A DNA stretch of 64,000 nt from positions 1 through 64,000 of the forward strand of contig DS999230.1 of NCBI GenBank assembly GCA_000156295.1. The letters are read 5' to 3'. Under the pieces are notes generated by a model. It was given only the letters and a program-made list of their open reading frames with translations. It did no database searches and was not told where the DNA came from. This stretch comes from a marine gamma proteobacterium HTCC2148 (GTDB lineage Bacteria; Pseudomonadota; Gammaproteobacteria; Pseudomonadales; Halieaceae). Positions 1 to 6,933 of the stretch are shown piece by piece. How positions within the stretch are numbered: the stretch's first letter is position 1; each line of letters opens with the position of its first letter. Position numbers and translations under genes: made by a program.

Positions 1-153
1 TGGACCGGCAGCTCAAAGAACGCCGGTGCCCGACCATAGCGAGTCTTCGAAGACGGCCCGCAGGGGCGGAGTAGACACAATTCCGGCCGCTCCACCAATT
101 CAAGTAACACGAGGTCACTCAGAGTTTTTACTGATTAGGCGAATTCCTCCCGA

Positions 154-1230
154 CTAATATTCACTTCGCTTAACGAACGGTAGTAGGCGATAACTTTCGT
201 CCCGTACCAGTTCGCCTGGTTGGTAGTGGCGAATAGCCAATGTGAATTCACCCGATTCGTTTTCCGTCGGTAGATTGTTAGAAGCCCCCTGCCCGCAGCC
301 GAAGCTCACGGTATACGTGCCGTCACCGTTCGGCGTGGCGGTATCCGAGCTCACATTTGCCACGTCGTCGAACATAAAACCGGCCTTGTCGTAAACCGTG
401 AAGGACCAAAAAGCGTCGTTCTTGGGGTCGTCAAAGGTCGCCTGATGACAAGCGTCGCTCGGATAACTGCCGGACACCTCGTAAATGTTGTCCTTCCATT
501 GAGCGCCGCCCCAACCGCCGGCCGCCATTATCTGGTACTTGTCTAATTCGTGCAGCCCACGCGACTCGTCGGTTGGCGCAGTGAAACCTCCGCGTAACGC
601 CAGAATCCCGTCGCGTTTCGCAAGCATGGGTATCTTAGCCTTGAGTGCATTTTCGACACGCTCAAACGACTCCAACTCGACCGGTTCGGTGCTGAGCATC
701 ATGTCACTGGCAGCACTAATAGACATCTGATCTTGATATCGAGCCGCCTCCTCCTCAGAGAAGGTGGCATCCAGTCGAACAATCACGTAGATATGCGTGC
801 CAGTATGCGTGGCCAATTCAAAAGTTCCAGGCCCATACGACATTGGCTGTATGCGGTGATCTTCGGTCACCGGTTGGAGCGACATGTATTTACCCTCTGG
901 AATATCTGGAAGGGTTATCTTCGCTCCTTTTGACACATCAACTACTATCATTGAGTAGTACGTATCTCGGTTCATACGCACGACAGGCTGATCTTCGGTT
1001 GGTGTCAGTTTTCGCTTGTGCAGAAAGCGGTTGATACCCGCAACGGTTTGCGCCTGAAGTATCTGCCGCGATGTTTCGTCAGTTGGATAGCTGGCTTCAG
1101 TTACCACTCGCCCATCTGGCGAAAAGAACTCATGGATATTCGTTACCTGCTCCGCTTGCGCATACGCATGCAAGGTAATCGATGAAAAGAAGATGGCGAT
1201 AATTCGGGTATATTTGCTAATCAGTGACAT
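154..1230 (-). CDS. DUF1254/DUF1214 domain protein, exported
   Basis: Protein of about 358 residues with the layout of the DUF1254 family: a signal peptide (MSLISKYTRIIAIFF then HAYAQA), then the segment VVRMNRDTYYSM typical of the DUF1254 core, and a DUF1214-like C-terminal half (WGGAQWKDN, FWSFTVYDKAGFM). The molecular function of the family is not established; members are usually periplasmic. I chose the ATG at 1230 rather than the upstream one at 1263 because it puts the signal peptide at the N-terminus. The gene is transcribed away from the plus-strand repeat-bounded genes that follow, with the first repeat copy between them. Family assignment is fairly sure; the start is less so. Confidence 0.75.
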   Translation of the reverse strand: MSLISKYTRIIAIFFSSITLHAYAQAEQVTNIHEFFSPDGRVVTEASYPTDETSRQILQAQTVAGINRFLHKRKLTPTEDQPVVRMNRDTYYSMIVVDVSKGAKITLPDIPEGKYMSLQPVTEDHRIQPMSYGPGTFELATHTGTHIYVIVRLDATFSEEEAARYQDQMSISAASDMMLSTEPVELESFERVENALKAKIPMLAKRDGILALRGGFTAPTDESRGLHELDKYQIMAAGGWGGAQWKDNIYEVSGSYPSDACHQATFDDPKNDAFWSFTVYDKAGFMFDDVANVSSDTATPNGDGTYTVSFGCGQGASNNLPTENESGEFTLAIRHYQPGELVRDESYRLLPFVKRSEY

Positions 1231-1344
1231 GTGCAGCTCGCTTTGCTTAAATTTATAGCTCACGGATTTTAGACGAGTACCGGGCTGTGTCCAGAGAATT
1301 CCTACTTCTGGCCGGTAGCGAGCTGTTTCTTACTGTAATAAAGA

Positions 1345-1369
1345 CATCCGCTCTGAGGTGAAAGCAGCC
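1345..1369 (+). repeat. Island repeat, copy A (left half)
   Basis: Left half of the dispersed palindromic repeat: CCGCTCTGAGGTGAAAGCAG against the consensus CCGCTTTGAGGTGAAAGCGG. It lies between the DUF1254 gene and the DUF1330 gene. A degenerate right half may sit at about 1389-1414 (TTTTCGGAACGCAG), but this is uncertain. Confidence 0.65.
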
Positions 1370-1454
1370 AGTTGTGACTCCTGTCACGCATGCGGTTTTC
1401 GGAACGCAGTGGCACGTTGTAAGATAGCCATACACAAACTTCAGCGAGAATTTG

Positions 1455-1883
1455 ATGTCGAGCACGGAACCTACAGAAGAGCAACTTGCAAACCTTAGGT
1501 CTGCCAGTCCAGACGGTCCCATAACGATGATCAACCTGCTGAAATTCAGAGTTGCCGCTAGATACGATCACGAGACTCCTGATGATGGAGAACCAGTAAG
1601 CGGTCAGGCTGCCTATCAGCGTTATGCAGAGGTCGCCAAACGAAAGATTGAAGATAATGGAGGGCGCATTGTCTTTCTGGCTCCATCCCAGCAACTCTTC
1701 GTTGGTGATGTCGGCACAGACGATTGGGACATGGTGGCTATCATCGACTACCCGACGCGGGCTGCCTACCTTAAAGGCTTTGACTCCGACGAATATCAAC
1801 AGGCGATTAAGCATAGAGTTGCAGGTTTGGAGCGTCGATTACTGCTCCAATGTACTCAAAATATGATAGCCAGATCACTATAA
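1455..1883 (+). CDS. DUF1330 family protein
   Basis: A 142-residue protein with the features of the DUF1330 family (a ferredoxin-like, dimeric alpha/beta-barrel fold): ITMINLLKFR near the N-terminus, YQRYAEVA in the middle and the segment WDMVAIIDYPTRAAYL ahead of the family's usual tail. No enzymatic role is established for the family. A TTG directly precedes the ATG; I start at the ATG at 1455, which has AGCGAGA as a plausible ribosome site. It stands alone between repeat copies A and B, with base composition lower in G+C than the genes after 7.4 kb. The family call is firm, the role unknown. Confidence 0.75.
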   Translation: MSSTEPTEEQLANLRSASPDGPITMINLLKFRVAARYDHETPDDGEPVSGQAAYQRYAEVAKRKIEDNGGRIVFLAPSQQLFVGDVGTDDWDMVAIIDYPTRAAYLKGFDSDEYQQAIKHRVAGLERRLLLQCTQNMIARSL

Positions 1884-1946
1884 AGTAGTCTGTTCCTATT
1901 GCCCGGCTGAAGCTCATGAAAACATTTGTACCAAACCCCTGCAAAT

Positions 1947-1970
1947 GACCGCTTTGAGGTGAAAGCGGTC
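1947..1970 (+). repeat. Island repeat, copy B (left half, perfect hairpin)
   Basis: Perfect 9-bp inverted repeat GACCGCTTT / AAAGCGGTC around the loop GAGGTG. It is the best-preserved left half among the eight copies and lies 63 nt after the DUF1330 stop. No convincing right half follows. Confidence 0.8.
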
Positions 1971-2067
1971 TTCCTGTATAGAAATTACTGGGTGTCAGTT
2001 TCGATTCACAGCAGAGTTTCGGCTAGACTGATTAGTCAATGCATGGATACAGGAACACGGTGCCGTT

Positions 2068-2538
2068 ATGAATTGGGATGCTACTGCTGCGATTGCCGAG
2101 ATATTGGCAGCGATAGGTGTTGTCATTTCTCTTTTTTACCTCGGAAGACAAATTCGAGCGCAGAACAGAGAGAGCCGATTAGCTGCGATGCATGAAATCT
2201 CTGAAGCTTTCCGTGACAGTTATGGCCAATTCAGAGACGGTGAATTGGCGGAGATTATGGTTCGTGGGAATGTGGATTTCAAAAGTCTCACAGATGTTGA
2301 GAAAGTTCGTCTTTTCGCAACCCTTAATCCGCTACTGAAGGTTTTTGAGGAAGCATTCTGGCAGTTCAGCCAAGACCGTTTCGACGAAGAATTATGGCTT
2401 CCGATGGTTAGTCAGTTTTCTTTCTTCCTGGGATCACCAACTGTAACTCAAGCGTGGGAGCAAAGGCGGTCGCATTATAATGCCAATTTTCAAAAATTCG
2501 TCGACGGTCTTGACAAACAAGAATACAAAATCCATTAG
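2068..2538 (+). CDS. Membrane-anchored protein of unknown function
   Basis: A 156-residue protein that I do not recognise. Residues 7-27 (AAIAEILAAIGVVISLFYLG) form one N-terminal transmembrane helix; a basic, charged stretch (RQIRAQNRESR) follows, then a mainly helical soluble domain rich in Phe and Trp (FEEAFWQFSQDRFDEELW). Small proteins with this one-helix plus helical-bundle plan are frequent as hypothetical proteins in marine gammaproteobacteria. The ATG at 2068 follows GGAACACGGTGCCGTT, a weak ribosome site. It lies alone between repeat copies B and C, in the same orientation as its neighbours. Confidence 0.6.
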   Translation: MNWDATAAIAEILAAIGVVISLFYLGRQIRAQNRESRLAAMHEISEAFRDSYGQFRDGELAEIMVRGNVDFKSLTDVEKVRLFATLNPLLKVFEEAFWQFSQDRFDEELWLPMVSQFSFFLGSPTVTQAWEQRRSHYNANFQKFVDGLDKQEYKIH

Positions 2539-2617
2539 TTTTCTATGGGGGAAATGGTTTTTCGCCAAGTGAAAGATGACTGTAGCGCTTAGAATTTAGA
2601 AAAATTGGGGGCATGCT

Positions 2618-2699
2618 GTCACCTTTGATGTGAAAGCGAAAGTTTTCATCGATTACTTCTTCTAGGTCAAAAGGGGCCGCTTTCGCCTAATAGCGGACT
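2618..2699 (+). repeat. Island repeat, copy C (both halves)
   Basis: Degenerate left half (CACCTTTGATGTGAAAGCGA, about 2620-2639) and a well-preserved right half (CCGCTTTCGCCTAATAGCGG, 2678-2697), about 38 nt apart. The AGGTGAAAGCGGAC-type left arm and the GTCCGCTTTCGCCT-type right arm are complementary, so the whole unit is an imperfect palindrome. Confidence 0.75.
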
Positions 2700-2763
2700 A
2701 TCTAGTATCGGTTTATAGGCGAGTTAAGTTACCCTATGACTCGGTTTTCGGAGCTGGTACTCA

Positions 2764-3234
2764 ATAATCGAAATTCAATCAGTTATAGCTGGAGACATAC
2801 CCGAAATTTCGCTACTTGTAGAACAGACTAGCGAGCTTCAAGTGATACCGACTTTGTCGTCCGAAGGTCAGCTATCAATGCGATCGGCCCGGTCGGCAGA
2901 TATTTCATCTATCGCAGATGCGTCAAAGTATCGAGCAGTAAAAGCTGTTTCCGACGATCAAATCATAGGTTATGTTGCGTGGCGCGATCCTTACTATATC
3001 GCCCAGCTGTATGTTCTCCCCGAAAGTCAAAACAGAGGAGTTGGAGGTACACTACTAGACGCTGTGATAGCGCGCTCCGGCTACGATCGACTGCATCTCA
3101 AAGCGTCAATAAACGCGATTGGCTTCTATGAGCGGTACGGCTTTACTCACGATGGAGCTGAAGAGAGCGATAAGGGGATACGATATGTACCTATGTCATT
3201 CAGAGTCGACTCAAAGCATGAGCGTCCGCTTTGA
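2764..3234 (+). CDS. GNAT N-acetyltransferase with a non-standard (probably mutated) start codon
   Basis: Small GCN5-related N-acetyltransferase. The acetyl-CoA loop of motif A is visible as VLPESQNRGVGGTLLDAV, followed by the helix NAIGFYERYGF near the C-terminus. The conserved N-terminal strand reads IEIQSVIAGDIPEISLLVEQ, but it lies upstream of the first standard start codon (GTG at 2842). At the expected start position, 2764, the codon is ATA; it sits 10 nt after GGAG, and the frame is closed by a stop at 2737. I read this as an ATG-to-ATA change, giving weak or no expression. The stop codon TGA lies inside repeat copy D. The acceptor substrate cannot be predicted. Confidence 0.65.
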   Translation: MIEIQSVIAGDIPEISLLVEQTSELQVIPTLSSEGQLSMRSARSADISSIADASKYRAVKAVSDDQIIGYVAWRDPYYIAQLYVLPESQNRGVGGTLLDAVIARSGYDRLHLKASINAIGFYERYGFTHDGAEESDKGIRYVPMSFRVDSKHERPL

Positions 3235-3250
3235 GGTGAAAGCGGACATT
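3224..3250 (+). repeat. Island repeat, copy D (left half, overlaps the GNAT stop)
   Basis: GTCCGCTTT and AAAGCGGAC arms around the loop GAGGTG. The stop codon of the acetyltransferase (TGA, 3232-3234) is formed by the repeat itself. The right half is missing, but a stretch further downstream (about 3291-3321, GCTTCCGCGTA then TTTCAGTTTCATGGTTTAA) resembles sequence downstream of copy G, as if an internal part had been deleted. Confidence 0.8.
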
Positions 3251-3373
3251 CCTCCTTTCTTGATATCGGTTTTGGGACCTCAATCGGAAGCTTCCGCGTA
3301 CTTTCAGTTTCATGGTTTAATGTGATCAAGATCTTACCGTCGATAGCAAAAACTGCTTTAAGGAGAACCCAAA

Positions 3374-3622
3374 ATGAAGAGAATATTCGCAATGATCACG
3401 AGCGCATTACTCATAGCGACCCCGATATTGAGTTACGCCGACCCTGATGACCGCCAAGACCGCCGAGAAGAGCGTGGTAGATCGGATGAGCGCCAGGACA
3501 AAAGAGATTGTCGCCAGGAGGAAGGTAGGGTTGGCAAGGATAAACGTGATTGCAAGCAGGAAGAAGTTCGGGATGGTGTCAGAGGCAAACAAGGCGAGAG
3601 GCTAGGCAAGGATGACGATTAA
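3374..3622 (+). CDS. Small secreted Arg/Asp-rich protein
   Basis: An 82-residue protein with a clear signal peptide (MKRIFAMITSALLIATPILSYA) followed by about 60 residues that are almost all charged: Arg, Lys, Asp, Glu and Gln. Two near-copies of DKRDCRQEE / DKRDCKQEE give an internal repeat with one Cys in each. Nothing hydrophobic remains after cleavage, so the mature protein is probably disordered and periplasmic or secreted. The ATG at 3374 follows AAGGAG, a good ribosome site. I do not recognise a family; a polyelectrolyte, metal-binding or envelope-stress role is possible but unproven. It lies between repeat copies D and E. Confidence 0.65.
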   Translation: MKRIFAMITSALLIATPILSYADPDDRQDRREERGRSDERQDKRDCRQEEGRVGKDKRDCKQEEVRDGVRGKQGERLGKDDD

Positions 3623-3740
3623 TAAATAGATTAGCTCTTGGTTGGTTCAGACAGTTGACACCGAATGAGACGGCTCTCTAGCTAGGGCAAACATTTTGAC
3701 AGGCCCTGTGGTGCTTTGACTTAGTGACAGCCCGGTTACT

Positions 3741-3828
3741 GACCTCGCCCGGAGGCTTGCAATAGCAGAATTTAGGTAGTGGCCGATTCAGTGTCTCAAA
3801 GGTCCACTTTCGCCTAATAGCGGACATT
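3741..3828 (+). repeat. Island repeat, copy E (degenerate left half, good right half)
   Basis: The right half, GGTCCACTTTCGCCTAATAG then CGGACATT (3801-3828), is well preserved. The linker GGCCGATTCA is identical to that in copy G. The left half (about 3741-3774) is recognisable only by alignment. The rest of the 314-nt gap between the two genes contains nothing else I can identify. Confidence 0.7.
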
Positions 3829-3936
3829 GGCGCGCACAGTCATGACGTTGGCGGCTTGAGCGATTATAAATAGAACAACAACCTCCTAATCTGTATCCGT
3901 CAGCACAATAGTGCGCACTAAACAGGACACGGTAGG

Positions 3937-4467
3937 ATGTTTCGACTATTTATTTTGATGCTGCTGTTATCAGCGCCTTCGCACTCGGCCAGTTACTGGT
4001 TGTTTGGCGACTCACTATCATCTGATGCAGGTGCATGGTCTAGCAAAGTGGGTTTCCACATCAACAACGTGGCTCAGGCCGGCAGCATGATTACCCAGTC
4101 TGATATACCCAGACAGGTATCGTGCGCTAAACGCGAAGTCATTTATTGGCTGGGGACTAACGATGCTGGCGATGGTGTTAGCGAGGGACTATACAAGCTG
4201 GCGCTACGCGATCACATGCAGTTTCTTAGCGGCCGCGACTGTGACGTCTGGTTGGTATTGCCTGTGCTAGTAACGCTGTCACCAGAGCTTGAGCAGCGTA
4301 CCAGAGATGCACGACAGTGGTCAAAAGCCGTCGCAAAGGAATACGACAATGTGACTGTATTGTCTGCTCCGTACCTGACCGCCGATACTATTGATGGGCT
4401 GCACCCTACTGATAACCGACACGGGATAATTGCTCGATGGATAACTAAAAAACTGGCAGTAGGTTAA
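3937..4467 (+). CDS. SGNH/GDSL-type esterase, exported
   Basis: A 176-residue hydrolase with a signal peptide (MFRLFILMLLLSAPSHSA) and the blocks of the SGNH superfamily: block I FGDSLS with nucleophile Ser26, block III GTND with Asn75, and block V DGLHP with Asp153 and His156. These supply the catalytic triad and oxyanion-hole residues, so an active secreted or periplasmic esterase, lipase or acyl hydrolase is likely; the substrate is unknown. The protein is short for the family but complete. The ATG at 3937 follows CACGGTAGG. It is flanked by repeat copies E and F. Confidence 0.8.
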   Translation: MFRLFILMLLLSAPSHSASYWLFGDSLSSDAGAWSSKVGFHINNVAQAGSMITQSDIPRQVSCAKREVIYWLGTNDAGDGVSEGLYKLALRDHMQFLSGRDCDVWLVLPVLVTLSPELEQRTRDARQWSKAVAKEYDNVTVLSAPYLTADTIDGLHPTDNRHGIIARWITKKLAVG

Positions 4468-4592
4468 GGATGAATGACTACCCTGAGTTGCTATGGTGTT
4501 GCAACGTCATTACAGCAACCCCCAGATTGGTAAATTCACCATCCACATTCGGTGTGTGGTTCAGACGCAAGCACTGGGGCATACACAAAAAT

Positions 4593-4677
4593 GACTCTTG
4601 TGAGGTGAAAGCGGACATTAGCCGCCCAGGGCCTACTCAAGTCCTCTAATGTCCGCTTTCGCCTAGGAACGGACATT
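4593..4677 (+). repeat. Island repeat, copy F (complete)
   Basis: Complete 85-nt unit in the 360-nt gap after the esterase gene. The left arm AGGTGAAAGCGGACATT (4603-4619) pairs with the right arm AATGTCCGCTTTCGCCT with a single G-T position. The right half alone can also fold (GTCCG / CGGAC). Sequence downstream (ACTGATTTGAG, then CGTTTCAGTT at about 4727) resembles that downstream of copy G. The gap holds no other feature I recognise. Confidence 0.85.
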
Positions 4678-4827
4678 TTTCTTACACTGATTTGAGCACC
4701 CGCCCCCGACCCAAATGGCGCTGTACGTTTCAGTTTGCGTTCATTATTTGAAAATACTAAGCTGCATTTGGTAGATTTTTTTATAGTCTAAGCTGTAGCT
4801 TGCCCGCATATACCATAGGGGATCGTC

Positions 4828-6213
4828 GTGATTTGCAGACTTATACTGGCTGTTCTATTTTTGGCTTCCGTCTCGGCGTGTAAAGTTCAGGTGCAGGTCC
4901 CCGACAACGGCCGGGTTACCAGCGTCTCGGGCAACTACCTGTGTGAAGTTTCCCAAACATGTGAAATTGAAGTAATTGATCTGTTGTTCAACGAGACATT
5001 CATTGCCGAACCGGCAAGGGGGTACCAATTCGATGGTTGGCGCCAGGAGCTCGGCTACCTCTGCGGCGGCCAGACCAACACCTGCCCAGTAGCTACGTCC
5101 CTCTTTGAGGGTTGCGAGGCGTGCATGGAAGTCCTGGCCTCTGATGTGACCGTTTTTCTTGAGCCTGTATTTACCGTTTGCAAGCTTCCTGATGGCGAGA
5201 TTGTGGTGCAGACGGCCGCCGCTGGAATCAAATTCGTACGTACACCAAGTGCCTGCTTTGACTCTCTTCATGACTATAACTTCGAGCCCAACTACGTCAA
5301 CGTGTCTGGGTTGCGTTATCATTATATTGATGAGGGGCCCCGCGATGGAGAGATCGTGTTCATGCTGCATGGACAGCCCACGTGGTCGTATCTTTACCGC
5401 AAGATGATTCCCGTGCTGGTGCAGGCCGGTTACAGGGTCATTGCAGTTGACCATATAGGTATGGGTCGGTCAGACAAACCTGTGGACCCTGGCGTGCACC
5501 AATTTGAACAACATGTGGCTTGGATGAAAGTGCTGATCGCAAAGCTGGGCATTGCAGATATCACACTCTTTGCTCAAGACTGGGGTAGCCTGATAGGGTT
5601 GCGTATCGCAGGCGATATGCCGGAGCTCTTCGCTCGAATCGTGGTGGCTAATGGAGACTTGCGGATATTTGAGCCCGGCTCGAATCCGTATTCCGCTCCG
5701 GTGTTTGAATTCGATGAGTCCGACCCCGGCCTTATCGCTCATCTGATCAGTCGCCGAGGGGCCAGTAGCTTTGAAGAAGGGTTTCAACAGTGGATAGAAT
5801 TCGCAGCGACTGCCCCCGATTTATTTGCGGCCGGGCTGCTAGATCTGGCGAGCGTAGATGGACTGACAGTGCAGGAGTATGCCTCTTACAACGCCCCCTA
5901 CCCGTCGCGCATCTACTGGGCAGGTATTCGCGCTTTCCCCTCTATGCTAGCAGGTATAGGGCAGCAGAACGTACCAGCCTGGGAAGAGTTGGGTCGCTAC
6001 GATCGGCCTTTCCTTTTTCTGGCTGGCGAGCGAGACCGGCACCTGGGGCGAGTGGGGAACCAGGATAAATGGATTGCGCATGTGCCTGGTGCTGCCGGTC
6101 AGGATCATCGACGCTACCCGACTGCCGGACACTTTATCCAGGAGGATGTGGGTACGGAACTGGCGGCCCAGGTCGTTGACTTCATAGAAAAAAACCCGGC
6201 TCCACCCATGTAA
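4828..6213 (+). CDS. Lipoprotein alpha/beta hydrolase, haloalkane-dehalogenase-like, with N-terminal InlB-like domain
   Basis: A 461-residue protein starting at GTG 4828 (AGGGGAT ribosome site). A lipoprotein signal ends in the lipobox VSAC. Residues of about 20-115 resemble the divergent InlB B-repeat type (FIAEPARGYQFDGW) with several Cys. A full alpha/beta hydrolase domain follows: the oxyanion loop HGQPTWSYLYR at His181, nucleophile elbow FAQDWGS with Asp251, and AGHFIQED with catalytic His435. An Asp nucleophile followed by Trp points to haloalkane dehalogenases, with epoxide hydrolases the alternative. An envelope-anchored enzyme with an extra N-terminal domain is unusual. A truncated paralogue lies at about 50.4 kb. 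It stands between repeat copies F and G. Confidence 0.75.
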   Translation: MICRLILAVLFLASVSACKVQVQVPDNGRVTSVSGNYLCEVSQTCEIEVIDLLFNETFIAEPARGYQFDGWRQELGYLCGGQTNTCPVATSLFEGCEACMEVLASDVTVFLEPVFTVCKLPDGEIVVQTAAAGIKFVRTPSACFDSLHDYNFEPNYVNVSGLRYHYIDEGPRDGEIVFMLHGQPTWSYLYRKMIPVLVQAGYRVIAVDHIGMGRSDKPVDPGVHQFEQHVAWMKVLIAKLGIADITLFAQDWGSLIGLRIAGDMPELFARIVVANGDLRIFEPGSNPYSAPVFEFDESDPGLIAHLISRRGASSFEEGFQQWIEFAATAPDLFAAGLLDLASVDGLTVQEYASYNAPYPSRIYWAGIRAFPSMLAGIGQQNVPAWEELGRYDRPFLFLAGERDRHLGRVGNQDKWIAHVPGAAGQDHRRYPTAGHFIQEDVGTELAAQVVDFIEKNPAPPM

Positions 6214-6259
6214 TTGTAGTGAAAGTAATCGCGATAAAATCGTGTCCGCGTATAATATG

Positions 6260-6310
6260 CGCAGTTACAACTGGTGTTTTCCACTACGCTACAGACCAGG
6301 CGTAACTGCG
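6260..6310. repeat. Long near-perfect inverted repeat
   Basis: Arms CGCAGTTACaaCTGGT (6260-6275) and ACCAGgcGTAACTGCG (6295-6310) match at 14 of 16 positions around a 19-nt loop. It lies 46 nt after the hydrolase stop and just before repeat copy G. No T-run follows, so it is not a standard intrinsic terminator. It may be a recombination site, an mRNA-stabilising hairpin or a protein-binding palindrome. Confidence 0.7.
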
Positions 6311-6319
6311 AACATTTAC

Positions 6320-6400
6320 GACCGCTATGAGGTGAAAGCGGACGTTTCCCTCCAGGGCCGATTCAGGCCCTAAAAGGTCCGCTTTCGCCTACAAACGGTC
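6320..6400 (+). repeat. Island repeat, copy G (complete)
   Basis: Complete 81-nt unit with GACCG at the left end and CGGTC at the right end. Left arm AGGTGAAAGCGGAC and right arm GTCCGCTTTCGCCT face each other across the linker CAGGGCCGATTCAGGCCCT, which itself contains the small palindrome GGGCC / GGCCC. It lies in a 459-nt gap; apart from the hairpin at 6260-6310, I see nothing else there. Confidence 0.85.
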
Positions 6401-6672
6401 ATACCGGCTATACTGATCCTGAGGGCCGCTTCCGTGTAACTTGCGACGTTTCGGTTATGCTATGGTTTAAGTTCGACTTCGGCTAAGACGAACCACTGTT
6501 ATCCTCATGCATGTGGTCGGGCGTTTTGAGTTTTACAGATTTTACGTGGGAGCCACGGTACCCTCTAACGTACAGGAGAATCACTAAAAATAGAGCAGGT
6601 CTCTAGGCATTGCGGAGCTAGGGAACTTGTGTAGTTGTGATTTCACGCCCGAAGATCGAGAGTTAAAAAAAT

Positions 6673-6933
6673 ATGAAAGAAGAATGCTTCATGAAAGCCG
6701 AGGTTGCTGCGGAAAAGTACCTGAAATTCGCGGAAAACGATTACGTAAATGCATTAGTTGCGCTTTTGCTCATCTTCACAGTATGGCAGGATGTTTTAGC
6801 CAGCTTCGGTCAAGGGCTTGAGGGCTTCAAAATCAAAGCCGAGCACGGGCTCCTGTTTCTCTATTTCAATCTCTTACTTCTCTCGATTGCTCGGATCTGC
6901 AAGGCGTACGTTAGCCAGAGAAGAAAACGGTGA
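6673..6933 (+). CDS. Small two-helix membrane protein
   Basis: An 86-residue protein with two predicted transmembrane segments, NALVALLLIFTVWQDVLA (about residues 26-43) and GLLFLYFNLLLLSIARI (about 59-75), and a strongly basic C-terminus (SQRRKR). I do not recognise a family. The ATG at 6691 (MKAEVAAEKYLKFAEN) is an equally possible start, with the purine run GAAAGAAGAA before it. It lies between repeat copies G and H, follows the island orientation and has the same A+T-rich composition. A role in membrane signalling or as a toxin-like peptide cannot be told from sequence. Confidence 0.5.
   Translation: MKEECFMKAEVAAEKYLKFAENDYVNALVALLLIFTVWQDVLASFGQGLEGFKIKAEHGLLFLYFNLLLLSIARICKAYVSQRRKR

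Noticed and set aside
154-1263. Start of the DUF1254 gene at 1263
   Set aside because: It would place 11 polar residues ahead of the signal peptide; the ATG at 1230 is better.
4855-5454. 199-codon minus-strand frame
   Set aside because: Fully antisense to the hydrolase gene with clear domains; no ribosome site or family match.
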